Assembly (NCBI RefSeq): GCF_040227235.1
Contig: NZ_JBELNZ010000004.1
Coordinates: forward strand, 550,440 to 614,439
Direction: 5' to 3'
Source: Parafrigoribacterium_A soli
Lineage (GTDB): Bacteria > Actinomycetota > Actinomycetes > Actinomycetales > Microbacteriaceae
DNA length: 64,000 bases
Positions within the stretch are counted from its first letter, which is position 1. Every line of letters begins with the position of its first letter. Below, in pieces: positions 20,122-29,137 of this stretch. The translations under genes and the position numbers were made by a program. Below the pieces are notes generated by a model, which was not told where the DNA came from, did no database searches, and worked only from the letters and a program-made list of their open reading frames with translations.

Positions 20122-20162
20122 GTTTCGATACGCGAGCTCGTACCTCGCGCGCTACTCAAACC
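20122..20162. repeat. Dispersed repeat family 3, copy 1
   Basis: Begins GTTTCGATACGCGAGC and ends GCTACTCAAACC. The other copy at 52722-52760 is in the opposite orientation (GGTTGAGTAG ... TATCGAAACC). It lies upstream of the EamA gene. Confidence 0.75.
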
Positions 20163-20195
20163 GCGTGCTACGGCGCACCCAGTAGCGTTGGGGAC

Positions 20196-21077
20196 ATGCT
20201 CCTCCCCGTCATCATCGGCCTCTCCGGCGCGCTCATTTTCGGCGCGGCTGACTTCCTCGGCGGAATGGCGGCCAAGCGCATCAGCGCGGTGCGAGTGACG
20301 GCGATCGGGGCCGCATCCGGTGTCGTTCTGTTGTGTGCCGCATACGTGTTCATCGGCGGCACCTGGTCGCGCGAGGCGGTGCTGCTCGGCGCGCTCTCGG
20401 GCGTGACCGGGGCGATCGCGATCGTGCTGCTCTACGCCTGTCTCGCGATCGGGCCGATGAGCATCCTGTCGCCGACGACGGCCGTGGTCTCGGCCCTCGT
20501 GCCGATGCTCGTGGGTGTCGTGCGTGGCGATCGGCTCAACACGATCGGTTACGTAGCCCTCGGGCTCGCGCTCGTCGCCGTCATTCTGGTCGGCTTCGTG
20601 CCCGAGAAGGGTGCGGTGCGCCCGTCGCTCAAGGCGCTCGGGATGGCCGTCGGCTCCGGCGCGATGATCGGAGCATTCATCGTGATCATCGACATGACCC
20701 CACCGGACTCCGGAGTCGTGCCACTCATCGCCAACCGCGCCGTCAACGGGCTGATCGTGTGGACCGCGATCGGCGTGATGGTCCTCCTCGCGAAACGCAG
20801 GGGACGGGCGACCGGCGTCACGCCGACCGATTCCCGCGGATGGCGCCCCGGCCTGACCCTCGCGATCGTCTCCGGTGTGATCGACGCCACGGCGAACGTG
20901 TTCCTGCTGATCGGGCTGCGGGTGGGCGAACTGACCATCCAGTCCGTCCTGACGGCGCTGTACCCGGCCGGCACGATCATCCTCGCCGCCGTCGTGCTCA
21001 AGGAGCGCATCGCGCCCGTGCAGATTGTGGGTCTCGTGCTCGCGATCACGGCGGCCAGCATGCTCGCGCTCGCCTGA
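20196..21077 (+). CDS. EamA/DMT-family transporter
   Basis: 293 residues, ten hydrophobic segments in two EamA-type halves (each about five helices; repeats near 3-135 and 150-293). The second-half ending ALYPAGTIILAAVVLKERIAPVQIVGLVLAI is a classic EamA signature. It probably exports or imports a small metabolite; the substrate is unknown. ATG 20196 is used because TAGCGT sits seven bases before it, with no good upstream site; a long open frame upstream is antisense to the acyl-CoA dehydrogenase gene. Confidence 0.88.
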   Translation: MLLPVIIGLSGALIFGAADFLGGMAAKRISAVRVTAIGAASGVVLLCAAYVFIGGTWSREAVLLGALSGVTGAIAIVLLYACLAIGPMSILSPTTAVVSALVPMLVGVVRGDRLNTIGYVALGLALVAVILVGFVPEKGAVRPSLKALGMAVGSGAMIGAFIVIIDMTPPDSGVVPLIANRAVNGLIVWTAIGVMVLLAKRRGRATGVTPTDSRGWRPGLTLAIVSGVIDATANVFLLIGLRVGELTIQSVLTALYPAGTIILAAVVLKERIAPVQIVGLVLAITAASMLALA

Positions 21078-21080
21078 CAG

Positions 21081-21158
21081 GAACGGAGGAGAAACTGCGT
21101 CCGGGCCGCTCGGAGCTCCTCCCTTTCGCGCGGATCGGAAGAAACCTCCTCCCCGCCG
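21081..21158. repeat. Dispersed repeat family 2, copy A
   Basis: Starts GGAGGAGAAACTGCG, continues through CTCCTCCCTTTCGCGCGGA and ends near CCTCCTCCCC. It shares the order of blocks with copies B-D at 27.0, 31.2 and 32.4 kb. The left GGAGGAG and central CTCCTCC can pair. It lies four bases after the EamA stop. Confidence 0.7.
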
Positions 21159-21286
21159 ACCACTGCCTGCGGGGCGAGAGTGCTGCCGCGCGTCGGCGCA
21201 ACCCCTGCCGCGGCCCGGGGCTCGGGCGTAGCGTCGCACGTGTGCGAACCCGCACGGCAGGTCCACCAACTACAACTGGAGGAATT

Positions 21287-21796
21287 GTGAACGCCAACTC
21301 AGCCTTCGAAAGGTCGAAGTATCCCCGTACGGCAGTGGCCGGGCCTTACGGGCATCCGTTTCATCCGATTCTGGTGACGATCCCGATCGGAACCTGGGCG
21401 GCCAGCCTCATCTTCGACATCATCGCTCTGGCCAACGACGACGACCGAACCGCGTTTCTGCTCGGCGCACAGGTGCTGATCGTCATCGGAATCATCGGCG
21501 CGGTGCTCGCGGCGGTCTTCGGACTGCTCGACCTGTCGACGCTGGCCAAAGACACCGCGGCGCGAAAGACCGGACTGACGCACATGGCGATCAACCTCAC
21601 GGTCGTCGTGCTGTTCGTGATCAACTACTTCGTGCGCGCCGCGGGAGGCTTCGACGACGTCAGCGTCGCCGGGCTCATCCTGACCATCATCGGACTGCTC
21701 GCGCTCGGCGTCTCCGGATGGCTCGGCGGCAAGCTCGCGTATCACTTTGGCGTGCGCGTGGCCAAGGAAGAGACGCAGCTCGAGGGCTTCCGCTAA
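21287..21796 (+). CDS. DUF2231 membrane protein
   Basis: 169 residues with four hydrophobic segments. The YGHPFHPILVTIPIGTW opening with its two histidines is the hallmark of DUF2231 (COG4244-type) proteins, which are of unknown function and in some members heme- or redox-linked. GTG 21287 follows a strong GGAGGA site. Confidence 0.85.
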   Translation: MNANSAFERSKYPRTAVAGPYGHPFHPILVTIPIGTWAASLIFDIIALANDDDRTAFLLGAQVLIVIGIIGAVLAAVFGLLDLSTLAKDTAARKTGLTHMAINLTVVVLFVINYFVRAAGGFDDVSVAGLILTIIGLLALGVSGWLGGKLAYHFGVRVAKEETQLEGFR

Positions 21797-21865
21797 CCGT
21801 CACTCGGTCTCACCGCCTGCCGGCGAGGAGGCTGCCGGGTCGTGGTCGGCAGCCTCCCGCCTGTG

Positions 21866-24800
21866 CTACCAGACGATCAGGAGGCTCGGCCAGGCGGTCG
21901 ACGCGGCAAAGGCGTCGCTCCCCGTGAATCTGGCCGTCACCAGGTGGATGCCACGCTTCAGCTTCGGCAGGGTCACCTTGGCTCGCCCGTCCGCTCCGAG
22001 AGTCGCCGTGGCGATCTGGCGGGAACCGTCGTAGATGACGACGTCACCGCTCGCCGGTCCGTCCTGTGTGCGCACGCTCACCGTGTACTTCACCGTCGCG
22101 TGCGCGGACGCGAACAGGTGGTTCAGCCAACCGCTCGTATAGGTGCGCTGCGGTTCCGTCACCACGGACCCGGTCACCTCCAGCGGCACCTGGATGCTCG
22201 TGCCCGTCGACGCCACCGCGACCGTGAGGGGGAACGCGCCCGGGGCTGTACCCGCCGGGATCGTGACGGTGACGGATGCGCGGCCCACCTCATCCGTGGT
22301 GTCGACGATCGCCGGATCGATGACTGCGGAGCCGAGCACGGTGTCGCCCGCGCTCACCGTGACGGTCCCGGAGTTCGGTTCGCCGTTGCTGAACAGAAGC
22401 GACGAGAGCCCGAGCGTGACGGTGTCGCCGACGCTGTAGCCATCGGCATCCGGTGCGGAGAGCGTGACTCCGACCGCGCGCTGTGCGTAGTCGGGCGTCG
22501 CGACGGGGTTCGCCGTGAAGTAGTCGACCATGCTCTGCAGGTCGATCTTGCCCGAGTCGGCGGCGTTCGTTCCAGACGCGAGGGTGGTGAAGTTGTCGCC
22601 ACCCGACGCGAGGAATGAGTTCACGACGACCTTGAAGCTGTCGCCGGCCGTTACCAGCTTGCCGTTCACATAGATCGCGTCGATGTGATCGCCCGCCGCT
22701 GCCGTCGGGTCGTAGGTGTACTTCAGCGACTTGGAGACACCGAGCTTGAGGAAGGGCCTGCTCGCCCCGGTGGGTTGCCACTGCTCCTCGAGCACCGACT
22801 TCAGCTGGGCTCCCGTGAGCGTCATCGTCACCAGGGTGTTGGCGAAGGGCTGCACGCTCGCCGCCTCCTTGTAGGTGACGTTGCCGTCCGGGTCTCCCGG
22901 CCCGCTCGACGCGTAGGTGAGGTCGGTGCGCAAGCCGCCCGGGTTCATCAGGGCGAGCTGGGCACCGGCATCCTTGGTCGCGTCGAGTTGCACGTCGGCC
23001 ACGAAGTTGCCGAGCGTCGATTCGCCGCCGCGGTTCTCCTCGCCGTTGCTCTGCACCGCCCGGTTGAAGTCAGCGGTGATCTCTCCCACCTTGACCGCAC
23101 CCTTGACGTCGGCGACGGCCACGGCATCCGAGACGATCTTCGCGACATCCGCGTTCGGCGGGAAGGCGCCGAACAGGGGAAGCACCTCGCCGTCGGAGGA
23201 GACGATCTTCTTCGTGGTCGGGTCGACGGTGATGTCGAGGTGACCGTAGTTCTCGCCGTACTTGCCGGCCTCGATCACCGGTCGCGTGCCCGAGGTTCCC
23301 GGAACGGCGACGTCCTGGTCGAACACCACGTGGGTGTGACCGGCGACGATCGCGTCGACGTTGGCGTCGACGCCCTTGTTGATCGTGCCGAAGGCCGAAT
23401 CATCTGTCGCCGAACTCAGCGCAGAGGTAGTTGCTCCCTCGTGCACGAGCAGGACGATGACATCCGCCTCGCCGTTGGCTTGATCGCCGTCGCTCAGCTG
23501 GTCGGCGACGCGGTTGACGGCCGGCACGATCGCACCGACGTCGAGGTCAGCGATCCCGGCCGGACTGACCAGGGAGTGCAGCTCCTCGGTGTCTGCGCCG
23601 ATGAAGCCAACCGTGATGCCGTCGACCGTCTTGAGCGAATACGGCTGATACGCCGGAGTCGTGGTGCCCTTCTTGTAGAGGTTCGCCGACAGGTACGGGA
23701 ACGTCGCCGCCGGAATGACGCGGCCGTTCAGATCGGATGTTCCCTTGTCGAACTCGTGATTGCCGAGCGCGCTCGCATCCAGCCCGATGGTGTTGAGGGC
23801 GTCGATGGTCGGCTGGTCATCCTGAATGAACGAGGTGAAGGTGGATGCGCCGATGTTGTCGCCCGCAGACACGAACAGCGTGTTCGGGTTCGCCGCGCGG
23901 TAGGCATCGACCATGCCGCCGAGCACCGCAGCGCCCGCGGCGGGCTTCGATGCCTCGAGACGACCATGGAAGTCGTTGATCGTCATGATGTCGATATTGA
24001 CCGGAGCAACGGTGTCACTCAGCCCGATCTTGATCGGGTCATGGTCGCTCGAACGGAACGGCGTTCCCGCCTCCGCCTGCGGATAGGCATAGCCGCGATC
24101 GCTCCACTCCGGGGAGTTGATTGACCACACGCCGATGCCGGTCACCGAGTCCGCGAGCGCCTTCGTGGCGATGGCGTGGTCGAGCGATCCGAGCTCGCCG
24201 TCGAAGGTGTAGGTGTACTGGTTGTCGGTCCTGGTCGGCAGCAGGTCCACGAGCCCGGCGCCGGTGAGCGCCTGGATCGGGTCCTCCTGTGCGTAGGAGT
24301 TGTAGTCCCCGAGCGAGAGCACGTTCTTACCCTTGGCCGGGTCGTCGGTAATCGTCTTGATGAAGGCGATGAGGCTGTTCGCCTGCTCCACCCTTTCGGC
24401 GTTGAAGCGGCCCTGTCCGTCCGCTGGCTCCGCGCCGTCGCCACCCTTCGACTTGAAGTGGTTGCCGATCACGGTGATGATCTTGCCGTCGACATCGAAG
24501 GTCTGGGCGATGGGCTCGCGAGCGATGTCCCAGACCGTCTCGTCGACATCCGCAAAGCTGTCGCCGACCCGCGTGACCGCGGCCGGCCTGTAGATGATGG
24601 CGTTGGTGATGAAATCGGTCGTGGATGCGGCGTCCGCGAGCGCCGCCGGGGTCGGCACGTAGGCCCAGGTTCCGGCACCCGCCTTCGCGTTCAGCGCGTC
24701 GACCAGGTCGGCGAGCGAGGTGTCGACCGGATGCCCGAACTTGATCGAGTTCTCGATCTCCTCGAGGGTGACGATGCTGGCGTTCAGGCCGAGGATGCCC

Positions 24801-25810
24801 GCGACCACCTTCGACTTCTGGATGGCGAACTGGGCGTCGCTGGCCGCGCCGCGCGCATCCCCGCCGAAGTCGGTGAAGTAGTTCTCGACGTTGAACGACG
24901 CGACGGCAAAGTCGCCGCCCACATTCGGCGAGGTTGCCGGGCGAGGGTTGAGCGTCTGGAAGGTCGGCTTGTACTCGGCCGGGCTCGCGTCATTGATCGG
25001 GATGCTCGGTTCGAGTCGGTAGTCGCCGAACCCCTCGCCCAGCACCATGGCCTTGGCTGCCGGAACGAAGCGGTCCCCGTTGCGCACGACGACGTCCTTC
25101 GTGAAGAAGGGCTGCGTGCCGGGGTGGGCGCTGTTGTCGACCCGGATGCTGTACCCGTCGTCGACGAGCAGTCGCTTCGCGCGATTGGCCGCGGCGATCG
25201 CGTCGGCCTGGGGACCGGCATCCGTCGTCTCGGTGCTCTTGACGGCCATGGCGCCCGCGCTGAGCCAGAGCGTTCCGAAGTTGTAGAGCTGGTGGCTGGA
25301 GCTGAGGTAGTAGTTGCCGGTCGGCTTGACGAGCATGCCCTCGAAGGCCTCGCGCGCCGTGCCGACGACGCTGTCGGGCAGGTCCGTTGCGGCGGGCACG
25401 CCGACCGCCGCGGTCACGAGCGTGACCTGGCTGGCGTCGGTGGCGGCGATCTGCGTCTGGCCGCCGTTCTCGCCTGCGACACCGGTGACGTCGACGAGGT
25501 CACCGATGGCGACGGAGGGGTTGGCCTGGTTGAGGTAGACGAAGATGCCATCGGATGCGCCGGCGATGCCGGCGGAGGTGGCGGACTGGATGAACAGGCC
25601 GCGGAAGTTGCTCGCTCCGCGGTAGTCGGCGGTAACCACTCCCTCGACGGTGACGGTCTGCCCCGCGAGCGGGGTGGAGCTGCCGGTTCCCTGCACCTGG
25701 GCGATGCTGTGGTCCGGTGTCGCGGCGAGCGCTGCGCTCGGAGCCGCGAGGACAGAAAGTCCGAGAGCCAGTGCCGTTGCCAGTGCCGCTGATTGCGTGC
25801 GCCATCTCAT
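21866..25810 (-). CDS. Secreted ExeM/NucH-type endonuclease fused to 5'-nucleotidase
   Basis: 1314 residues from ATG 25810; the frame extends upstream but MRWRTQSAALATALALGLSVLAAPSAALA is a clear signal peptide. After cleavage come an OB-like ExeM/NucH N-terminal region (about 35-170), an endonuclease/exonuclease/phosphatase domain (about 300-580; FAVASFNVENYF, ITVIGNHFKSKGGDG, GSLDHAIAT), a calcineurin-type 5'-nucleotidase (about 590-850; TINDFHGRLE, VSAGDNIGAS, LGNHEFDKG, VAGHTHVVFD) and its C-terminal substrate domain (NPGGLRTDL). Ig-like repeats end the protein. There is no LPXTG motif. It should degrade extracellular DNA to nucleosides and phosphate, a scavenging role. Confidence 0.92.
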   Translation of the reverse strand: MRWRTQSAALATALALGLSVLAAPSAALAATPDHSIAQVQGTGSSTPLAGQTVTVEGVVTADYRGASNFRGLFIQSATSAGIAGASDGIFVYLNQANPSVAIGDLVDVTGVAGENGGQTQIAATDASQVTLVTAAVGVPAATDLPDSVVGTAREAFEGMLVKPTGNYYLSSSHQLYNFGTLWLSAGAMAVKSTETTDAGPQADAIAAANRAKRLLVDDGYSIRVDNSAHPGTQPFFTKDVVVRNGDRFVPAAKAMVLGEGFGDYRLEPSIPINDASPAEYKPTFQTLNPRPATSPNVGGDFAVASFNVENYFTDFGGDARGAASDAQFAIQKSKVVAGILGLNASIVTLEEIENSIKFGHPVDTSLADLVDALNAKAGAGTWAYVPTPAALADAASTTDFITNAIIYRPAAVTRVGDSFADVDETVWDIAREPIAQTFDVDGKIITVIGNHFKSKGGDGAEPADGQGRFNAERVEQANSLIAFIKTITDDPAKGKNVLSLGDYNSYAQEDPIQALTGAGLVDLLPTRTDNQYTYTFDGELGSLDHAIATKALADSVTGIGVWSINSPEWSDRGYAYPQAEAGTPFRSSDHDPIKIGLSDTVAPVNIDIMTINDFHGRLEASKPAAGAAVLGGMVDAYRAANPNTLFVSAGDNIGASTFTSFIQDDQPTIDALNTIGLDASALGNHEFDKGTSDLNGRVIPAATFPYLSANLYKKGTTTPAYQPYSLKTVDGITVGFIGADTEELHSLVSPAGIADLDVGAIVPAVNRVADQLSDGDQANGEADVIVLLVHEGATTSALSSATDDSAFGTINKGVDANVDAIVAGHTHVVFDQDVAVPGTSGTRPVIEAGKYGENYGHLDITVDPTTKKIVSSDGEVLPLFGAFPPNADVAKIVSDAVAVADVKGAVKVGEITADFNRAVQSNGEENRGGESTLGNFVADVQLDATKDAGAQLALMNPGGLRTDLTYASSGPGDPDGNVTYKEAASVQPFANTLVTMTLTGAQLKSVLEEQWQPTGASRPFLKLGVSKSLKYTYDPTAAAGDHIDAIYVNGKLVTAGDSFKVVVNSFLASGGDNFTTLASGTNAADSGKIDLQSMVDYFTANPVATPDYAQRAVGVTLSAPDADGYSVGDTVTLGLSSLLFSNGEPNSGTVTVSAGDTVLGSAVIDPAIVDTTDEVGRASVTVTIPAGTAPGAFPLTVAVASTGTSIQVPLEVTGSVVTEPQRTYTSGWLNHLFASAHATVKYTVSVRTQDGPASGDVVIYDGSRQIATATLGADGRAKVTLPKLKRGIHLVTARFTGSDAFAASTAWPSLLIVW

Positions 25811-25968
25811 GATTCGATCGACTCCCCTGTCGGACCCCGCGCCCACCCGAATGAGCGTGCCCCCCAATCGGGGGCCACTGTTCACCCTAGACAGGGTTGT
25901 TCAGTCGTGTCGAGAGGAAAATCGAAAAGTCAGCTGCCGTTCGCGTGCGCGTCATCCGCGCGCCAAAA

Positions 25969-26040
25969 CGCGAGTTGCCCACATCCGCCCCTCCAATGCC
26001 CGAAGTGGGCCGATACTGGGGCAAAAGTGGGCAACTCGCG
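25969..26040. repeat. 14-bp perfect inverted repeat between two genes
   Basis: CGCGAGTTGCCCAC at 25969-25982 is complementary to 26027-26040; the spacer holds a smaller GCCC/GGGC hairpin. It lies between the aldo/keto reductase stop and the nuclease start (both minus strand), so it may terminate the former. A run of A precedes each arm. Confidence 0.75.
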
Positions 26041-26056
26041 GAAGGTGTTCCGTGGG

Positions 26057-26917
26057 TCAGGCGGCGTCGAGCGCGGCGATCTCCTCCGGCGTCAGCGTCA
26101 CGTCCACGGCCTGCACCGAGTTGCGGATGCTCTCGGGCCGCGATGCACCCGGGATCGGGATCACGTGCGGGGACTTGGACAGGTGCCAGGCCAGCGCGAC
26201 GACTTGCGGGGTCAGGCCGCGCTCATCCGCGATCTTCTGGAACGGCGCGAAGCGGCTTCCCAGCTCCGCCGCGTTCGAGATGCCGCCGAGCGGGCTCCAC
26301 GGCAGGAAGGCGATGCCCATCTCATCGGCGAGCTCGAGTTCCGGTTCGCTCGAACGGTAGGAGGGCGAGAACTGGTTCTGCACCGAGACGAGGCGGCCGC
26401 CGAGGATCTCCTGGGCGAGCTTCATCTGCTGCGGGTTGGCGTTCGAGATGCCCGCCATGCGAATGGTGCCGGCGTCGAGCAGGTCGCGGATGGCGCCGAC
26501 CGAATCCTCGTAGGGCACGTTCACGTCGGGGCGGTGCAGCTGGTAGAGCCCGATCGCGTCGCCACCGAGGCGCCTGAGGGATGCCTCTGCCGCCTGCTTG
26601 AGGTGCTCCGGGCTGCTGTCGATCGTCCAGGTTCCATCGCCCGGGCGGAGGTGGCCGCCCTTGGTCGCGACCAGGACGTTCGAGGTGTCGCCGCCCCAGG
26701 ACGCAATCGCCTTCGCGAAGAGCGACTCGTTGTGGCCGACCTCGCCCGCGTGCAGATGGTACGCATCCGCGGTGTCGAAGAAGGTGACCCCTTCGTCGAG
26801 CGCGGCGTGGATGGTGGCGATGGAGCGGGCCTCATCCGGCCGGCCCTCGATCGACATGGGCATGCCGCCGAGTCCGATTGCGCTGACCGTGACGTCTCCG
26901 ATGGTACGAGTCTTCAT
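26057..26917 (-). CDS. Aldo/keto reductase
   Basis: 286 residues, standard for the superfamily. Visible motifs are GLGGMPMS at the N-terminus, the catalytic Asp/Tyr segment FFDTADAYH, lysine in VATKGGH, and histidine in LYQLHRPD; the cofactor-binding end is IPGASRPESIRNSV. It uses NADPH to reduce aldehydes or ketones; the substrate is unknown. GGAAGAAG precedes ATG 26917 at a normal distance. Confidence 0.92.
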   Translation of the reverse strand: MKTRTIGDVTVSAIGLGGMPMSIEGRPDEARSIATIHAALDEGVTFFDTADAYHLHAGEVGHNESLFAKAIASWGGDTSNVLVATKGGHLRPGDGTWTIDSSPEHLKQAAEASLRRLGGDAIGLYQLHRPDVNVPYEDSVGAIRDLLDAGTIRMAGISNANPQQMKLAQEILGGRLVSVQNQFSPSYRSSEPELELADEMGIAFLPWSPLGGISNAAELGSRFAPFQKIADERGLTPQVVALAWHLSKSPHVIPIPGASRPESIRNSVQAVDVTLTPEEIAALDAA

Positions 26918-27012
26918 GCTGGCTTCTTCCGTATGTGTAGGCAGTTCGCCCAGCGTAATGCTCTGAGATGAAGGGCTCGTGAGCGTCTCGCGGTGACTGC
27001 GGTGTGACCGGT

Positions 27013-27086
27013 ATGAAGGAGAAAGCCGACTTCGTGCCGCAATAATTCCCTCTTTTCGTGCGGATCCCGGAGAGATTCCTCCGTCC
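27013..27086. repeat. Dispersed repeat family 2, copy B
   Basis: Blocks GAAGGAGAAAGCC, CCCTCTTTTCGTGCGGAT and GATTCCTCCGTCC follow the order of copies A, C and D. It is the most diverged copy. It lies immediately downstream of the PaaX-like gene. Confidence 0.6.
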
Positions 27087-27089
27087 GCG

Positions 27090-27899
27090 CTAGCGATCGC
27101 CCGCGTGTGCGAACTCGCGGCCGGCATCCGCGTTGCTCGCCATGAGCTGCTCGAAGCGGGCGAGGGATGCGGCGCCCGGCCAGTCGGCGGGCAGCGCGCT
27201 CGGCGGCAGGCCGGGGTCGAGATACGGGATGACGCGCCACTCGTCAAGCGTGCGGATCCAGGTCGCGAAGGCGGACACGGGCGCCGGGCCGGTGAACTCG
27301 AAACCGTCGGCGGCGTCGAGGAAACCGTGGTGCAGCGACTCAAGGGAGGGGAGGTCCCACCAGTCGGCCGCGGCCTCGGCGAGCGAACCAGAGGGACTCG
27401 GTGTCGCGGTCTCGAACAGCGTGGCGAAACGGCGCAGACCGAGCTCGGCGAGGATGCCCTCGACCTCGTCGGTGAGAAAGGCCGGGCAGATCCACAGGGC
27501 CGGCGACACCGTGCCGCAGCCGATCCAGGTGAGCTGTCTGCGCAACTGGTGCCGCTCTGCGCGCAGCGTTTCCGGTATCGAGAACGAGATGAGGCACCAC
27601 GGGTCGCCGTCGCGCATCTGACGGAAGGTGAAGATGCGGCGATCTCCGTTTTCGAGCATGTGAACGGCATCCGGATTGAGGCGGTAGTCGCCGCCGCCGG
27701 CGGGCAGCAGGAGGCCCTTGCGGCTGACCCGCAGCACCGCCGTTCTCGCGTGAGCCGGGGAGATGTCGACGGCGCCGAGAAGCCGGATGAGCTGGCCGAT
27801 CGAGACGCGTCCGCCCAGCTCGCGCAGGCACGCGCCCACGATGGTGCGCAGCAGGGACGTCGCGCTGCCCGGCCGCGAATCGAAGTCGTCGAGGATCAT
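27090..27899 (-). CDS. PaaX-like transcriptional regulator
   Basis: 269 residues. The N-terminal winged-helix part (SLLRTIVGACLRELGGRVSIGQLIRLLGAVDISPAHARTAVLRVSRKGLL) and the central segment (GDPWCLISFSIPETLRAERHQLRRQLTWIG) are typical of PaaX, a repressor of aromatic-acid (phenylacetate) genes. ATG 27899 overlaps the kynureninase stop by four bases, so it is the last gene of the kynurenine operon and probably its regulator; its ligand may be a pathway intermediate or CoA thioester. Confidence 0.82.
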   Translation of the reverse strand: MILDDFDSRPGSATSLLRTIVGACLRELGGRVSIGQLIRLLGAVDISPAHARTAVLRVSRKGLLLPAGGGDYRLNPDAVHMLENGDRRIFTFRQMRDGDPWCLISFSIPETLRAERHQLRRQLTWIGCGTVSPALWICPAFLTDEVEGILAELGLRRFATLFETATPSPSGSLAEAAADWWDLPSLESLHHGFLDAADGFEFTGPAPVSAFATWIRTLDEWRVIPYLDPGLPPSALPADWPGAASLARFEQLMASNADAGREFAHAGDR

Positions 27900-29137
27900 G
27901 CGTGCGGGCGGCCGAGCAGCTCTCGCACGGCGTCGAGACCCGCGAACAGCTCGGTGAAGCTCGTGCTGAGCGGCGAGAGTCCGATGCGCAGCCCGTTCGG
28001 CGCACGGAAGTCGGGAATCACGCCTCGCTCCCAGAGCGCCGGCATGATCGAGCGAAAGTCGTCGTGCCGCAGCGTGACGTGGCTGCCGCGACGGGAAGCC
28101 TCGCGCGGGGAGGCGACCGTCACTCCGTGTTCGGCGAGCAGCGCATCCGTCACCTCGATCGCGAACTCGGTGAGCGCCACCGACTTCTCCCGGATCGCAC
28201 CCATGCCCGCCTCGGCGATGAGCTCGAGCATGTCCTGCATGGCGAGCATGCCGACGATCGCCGGGGTGCCGCTGATGAAGCGACGGATGCCCTCGGCGGG
28301 CTCGTAGTCCTGCCCCATCGCGAAGGGCTCGCTGCTGCCCATCCAGCCCCAGATGGGTTGCCGCAGGCTGGACTGCAGTTCGGAACGCACGTACCCAAAG
28401 GCGGGAGCCCCAGGGCCGCCGTTGAGGTACTTGTAGGTGCAGCCGACCGCGAGGTCGACGCCCCACGCGTCGAGCTGCAGGTCGACCGCGCCGACCGAGT
28501 GGCAGACGTCCCAGAGCACGAGCGCGCCGGCATCGTGGGCGATGCGCGTGATCTCCGGCGCGTCGGCGAGGAACCCCGAACGGTAGGCGACGTGGCTCAG
28601 CACCACGAGCGCGGTCTGCGGTCCCACTGCGGCGGCAACCTGTTCGGGCGTCACGCCCGCGGTCGTGTCGGACTGGACCCAGCGCAGGGTCTTGCCGCGC
28701 TCATCCGCGATGCCCTGCAGCAGAAAGCGGTCGGTGGGAAAGTTTTCGGTGTCGAGCACGATCTCGCTGCGGCCTGGGCGCGCGTCGGTGGCCGCGCGAA
28801 TGAGCTTGTAGAGGATGACGGTGGTCGAATCGCCGACGAAGGTCTGGCCGTGCGCCGCGCCGAGCGTCGTCTCGCCAATCGAGTCGCCGATGCGCAGCGG
28901 CAGCTCCATCCAGCTCTCGTCCCAGCCGCGGATCAGCCTGCCGCCCCAGGCCTCGGTCACGAAGCGGCTCATGCGTTCGGCCGTCGCCCTGACCGGTCGG
29001 CCGAGCGAGTTGCCGTCGAGGTAGGCCACGACGGTGGGATCGTCGCTGCCGACGAAGAGCTCGCGGTAGTGGCCCATCGGGTCGGCGGCGTCGAGTGAGG
29101 CTGCGCGATCGCGCAGCGCGCTGAGTTGATCGGTCAT
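27896..29137 (-). CDS. kynU: Kynureninase
   Basis: 413 residues, the family length. A PLP-enzyme fold is visible, with the lysine in GCTYKYLNGGPGAPAF (about residue 236), the aspartate in LVLWDVCHSVGAVDL, the GNSLGRP start and QPIWGWMG. It converts kynurenine to anthranilate and alanine. ATG 29137 overlaps the amidohydrolase stop (ATGA), so it is translated with its neighbours. Confidence 0.95.
   Translation of the reverse strand: MTDQLSALRDRAASLDAADPMGHYRELFVGSDDPTVVAYLDGNSLGRPVRATAERMSRFVTEAWGGRLIRGWDESWMELPLRIGDSIGETTLGAAHGQTFVGDSTTVILYKLIRAATDARPGRSEIVLDTENFPTDRFLLQGIADERGKTLRWVQSDTTAGVTPEQVAAAVGPQTALVVLSHVAYRSGFLADAPEITRIAHDAGALVLWDVCHSVGAVDLQLDAWGVDLAVGCTYKYLNGGPGAPAFGYVRSELQSSLRQPIWGWMGSSEPFAMGQDYEPAEGIRRFISGTPAIVGMLAMQDMLELIAEAGMGAIREKSVALTEFAIEVTDALLAEHGVTVASPREASRRGSHVTLRHDDFRSIMPALWERGVIPDFRAPNGLRIGLSPLSTSFTELFAGLDAVRELLGRPHA

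Noticed and set aside
24176..25792. 538-codon plus-strand open frame
   Set aside because: Antisense of the secreted nuclease; no domain is recognisable.
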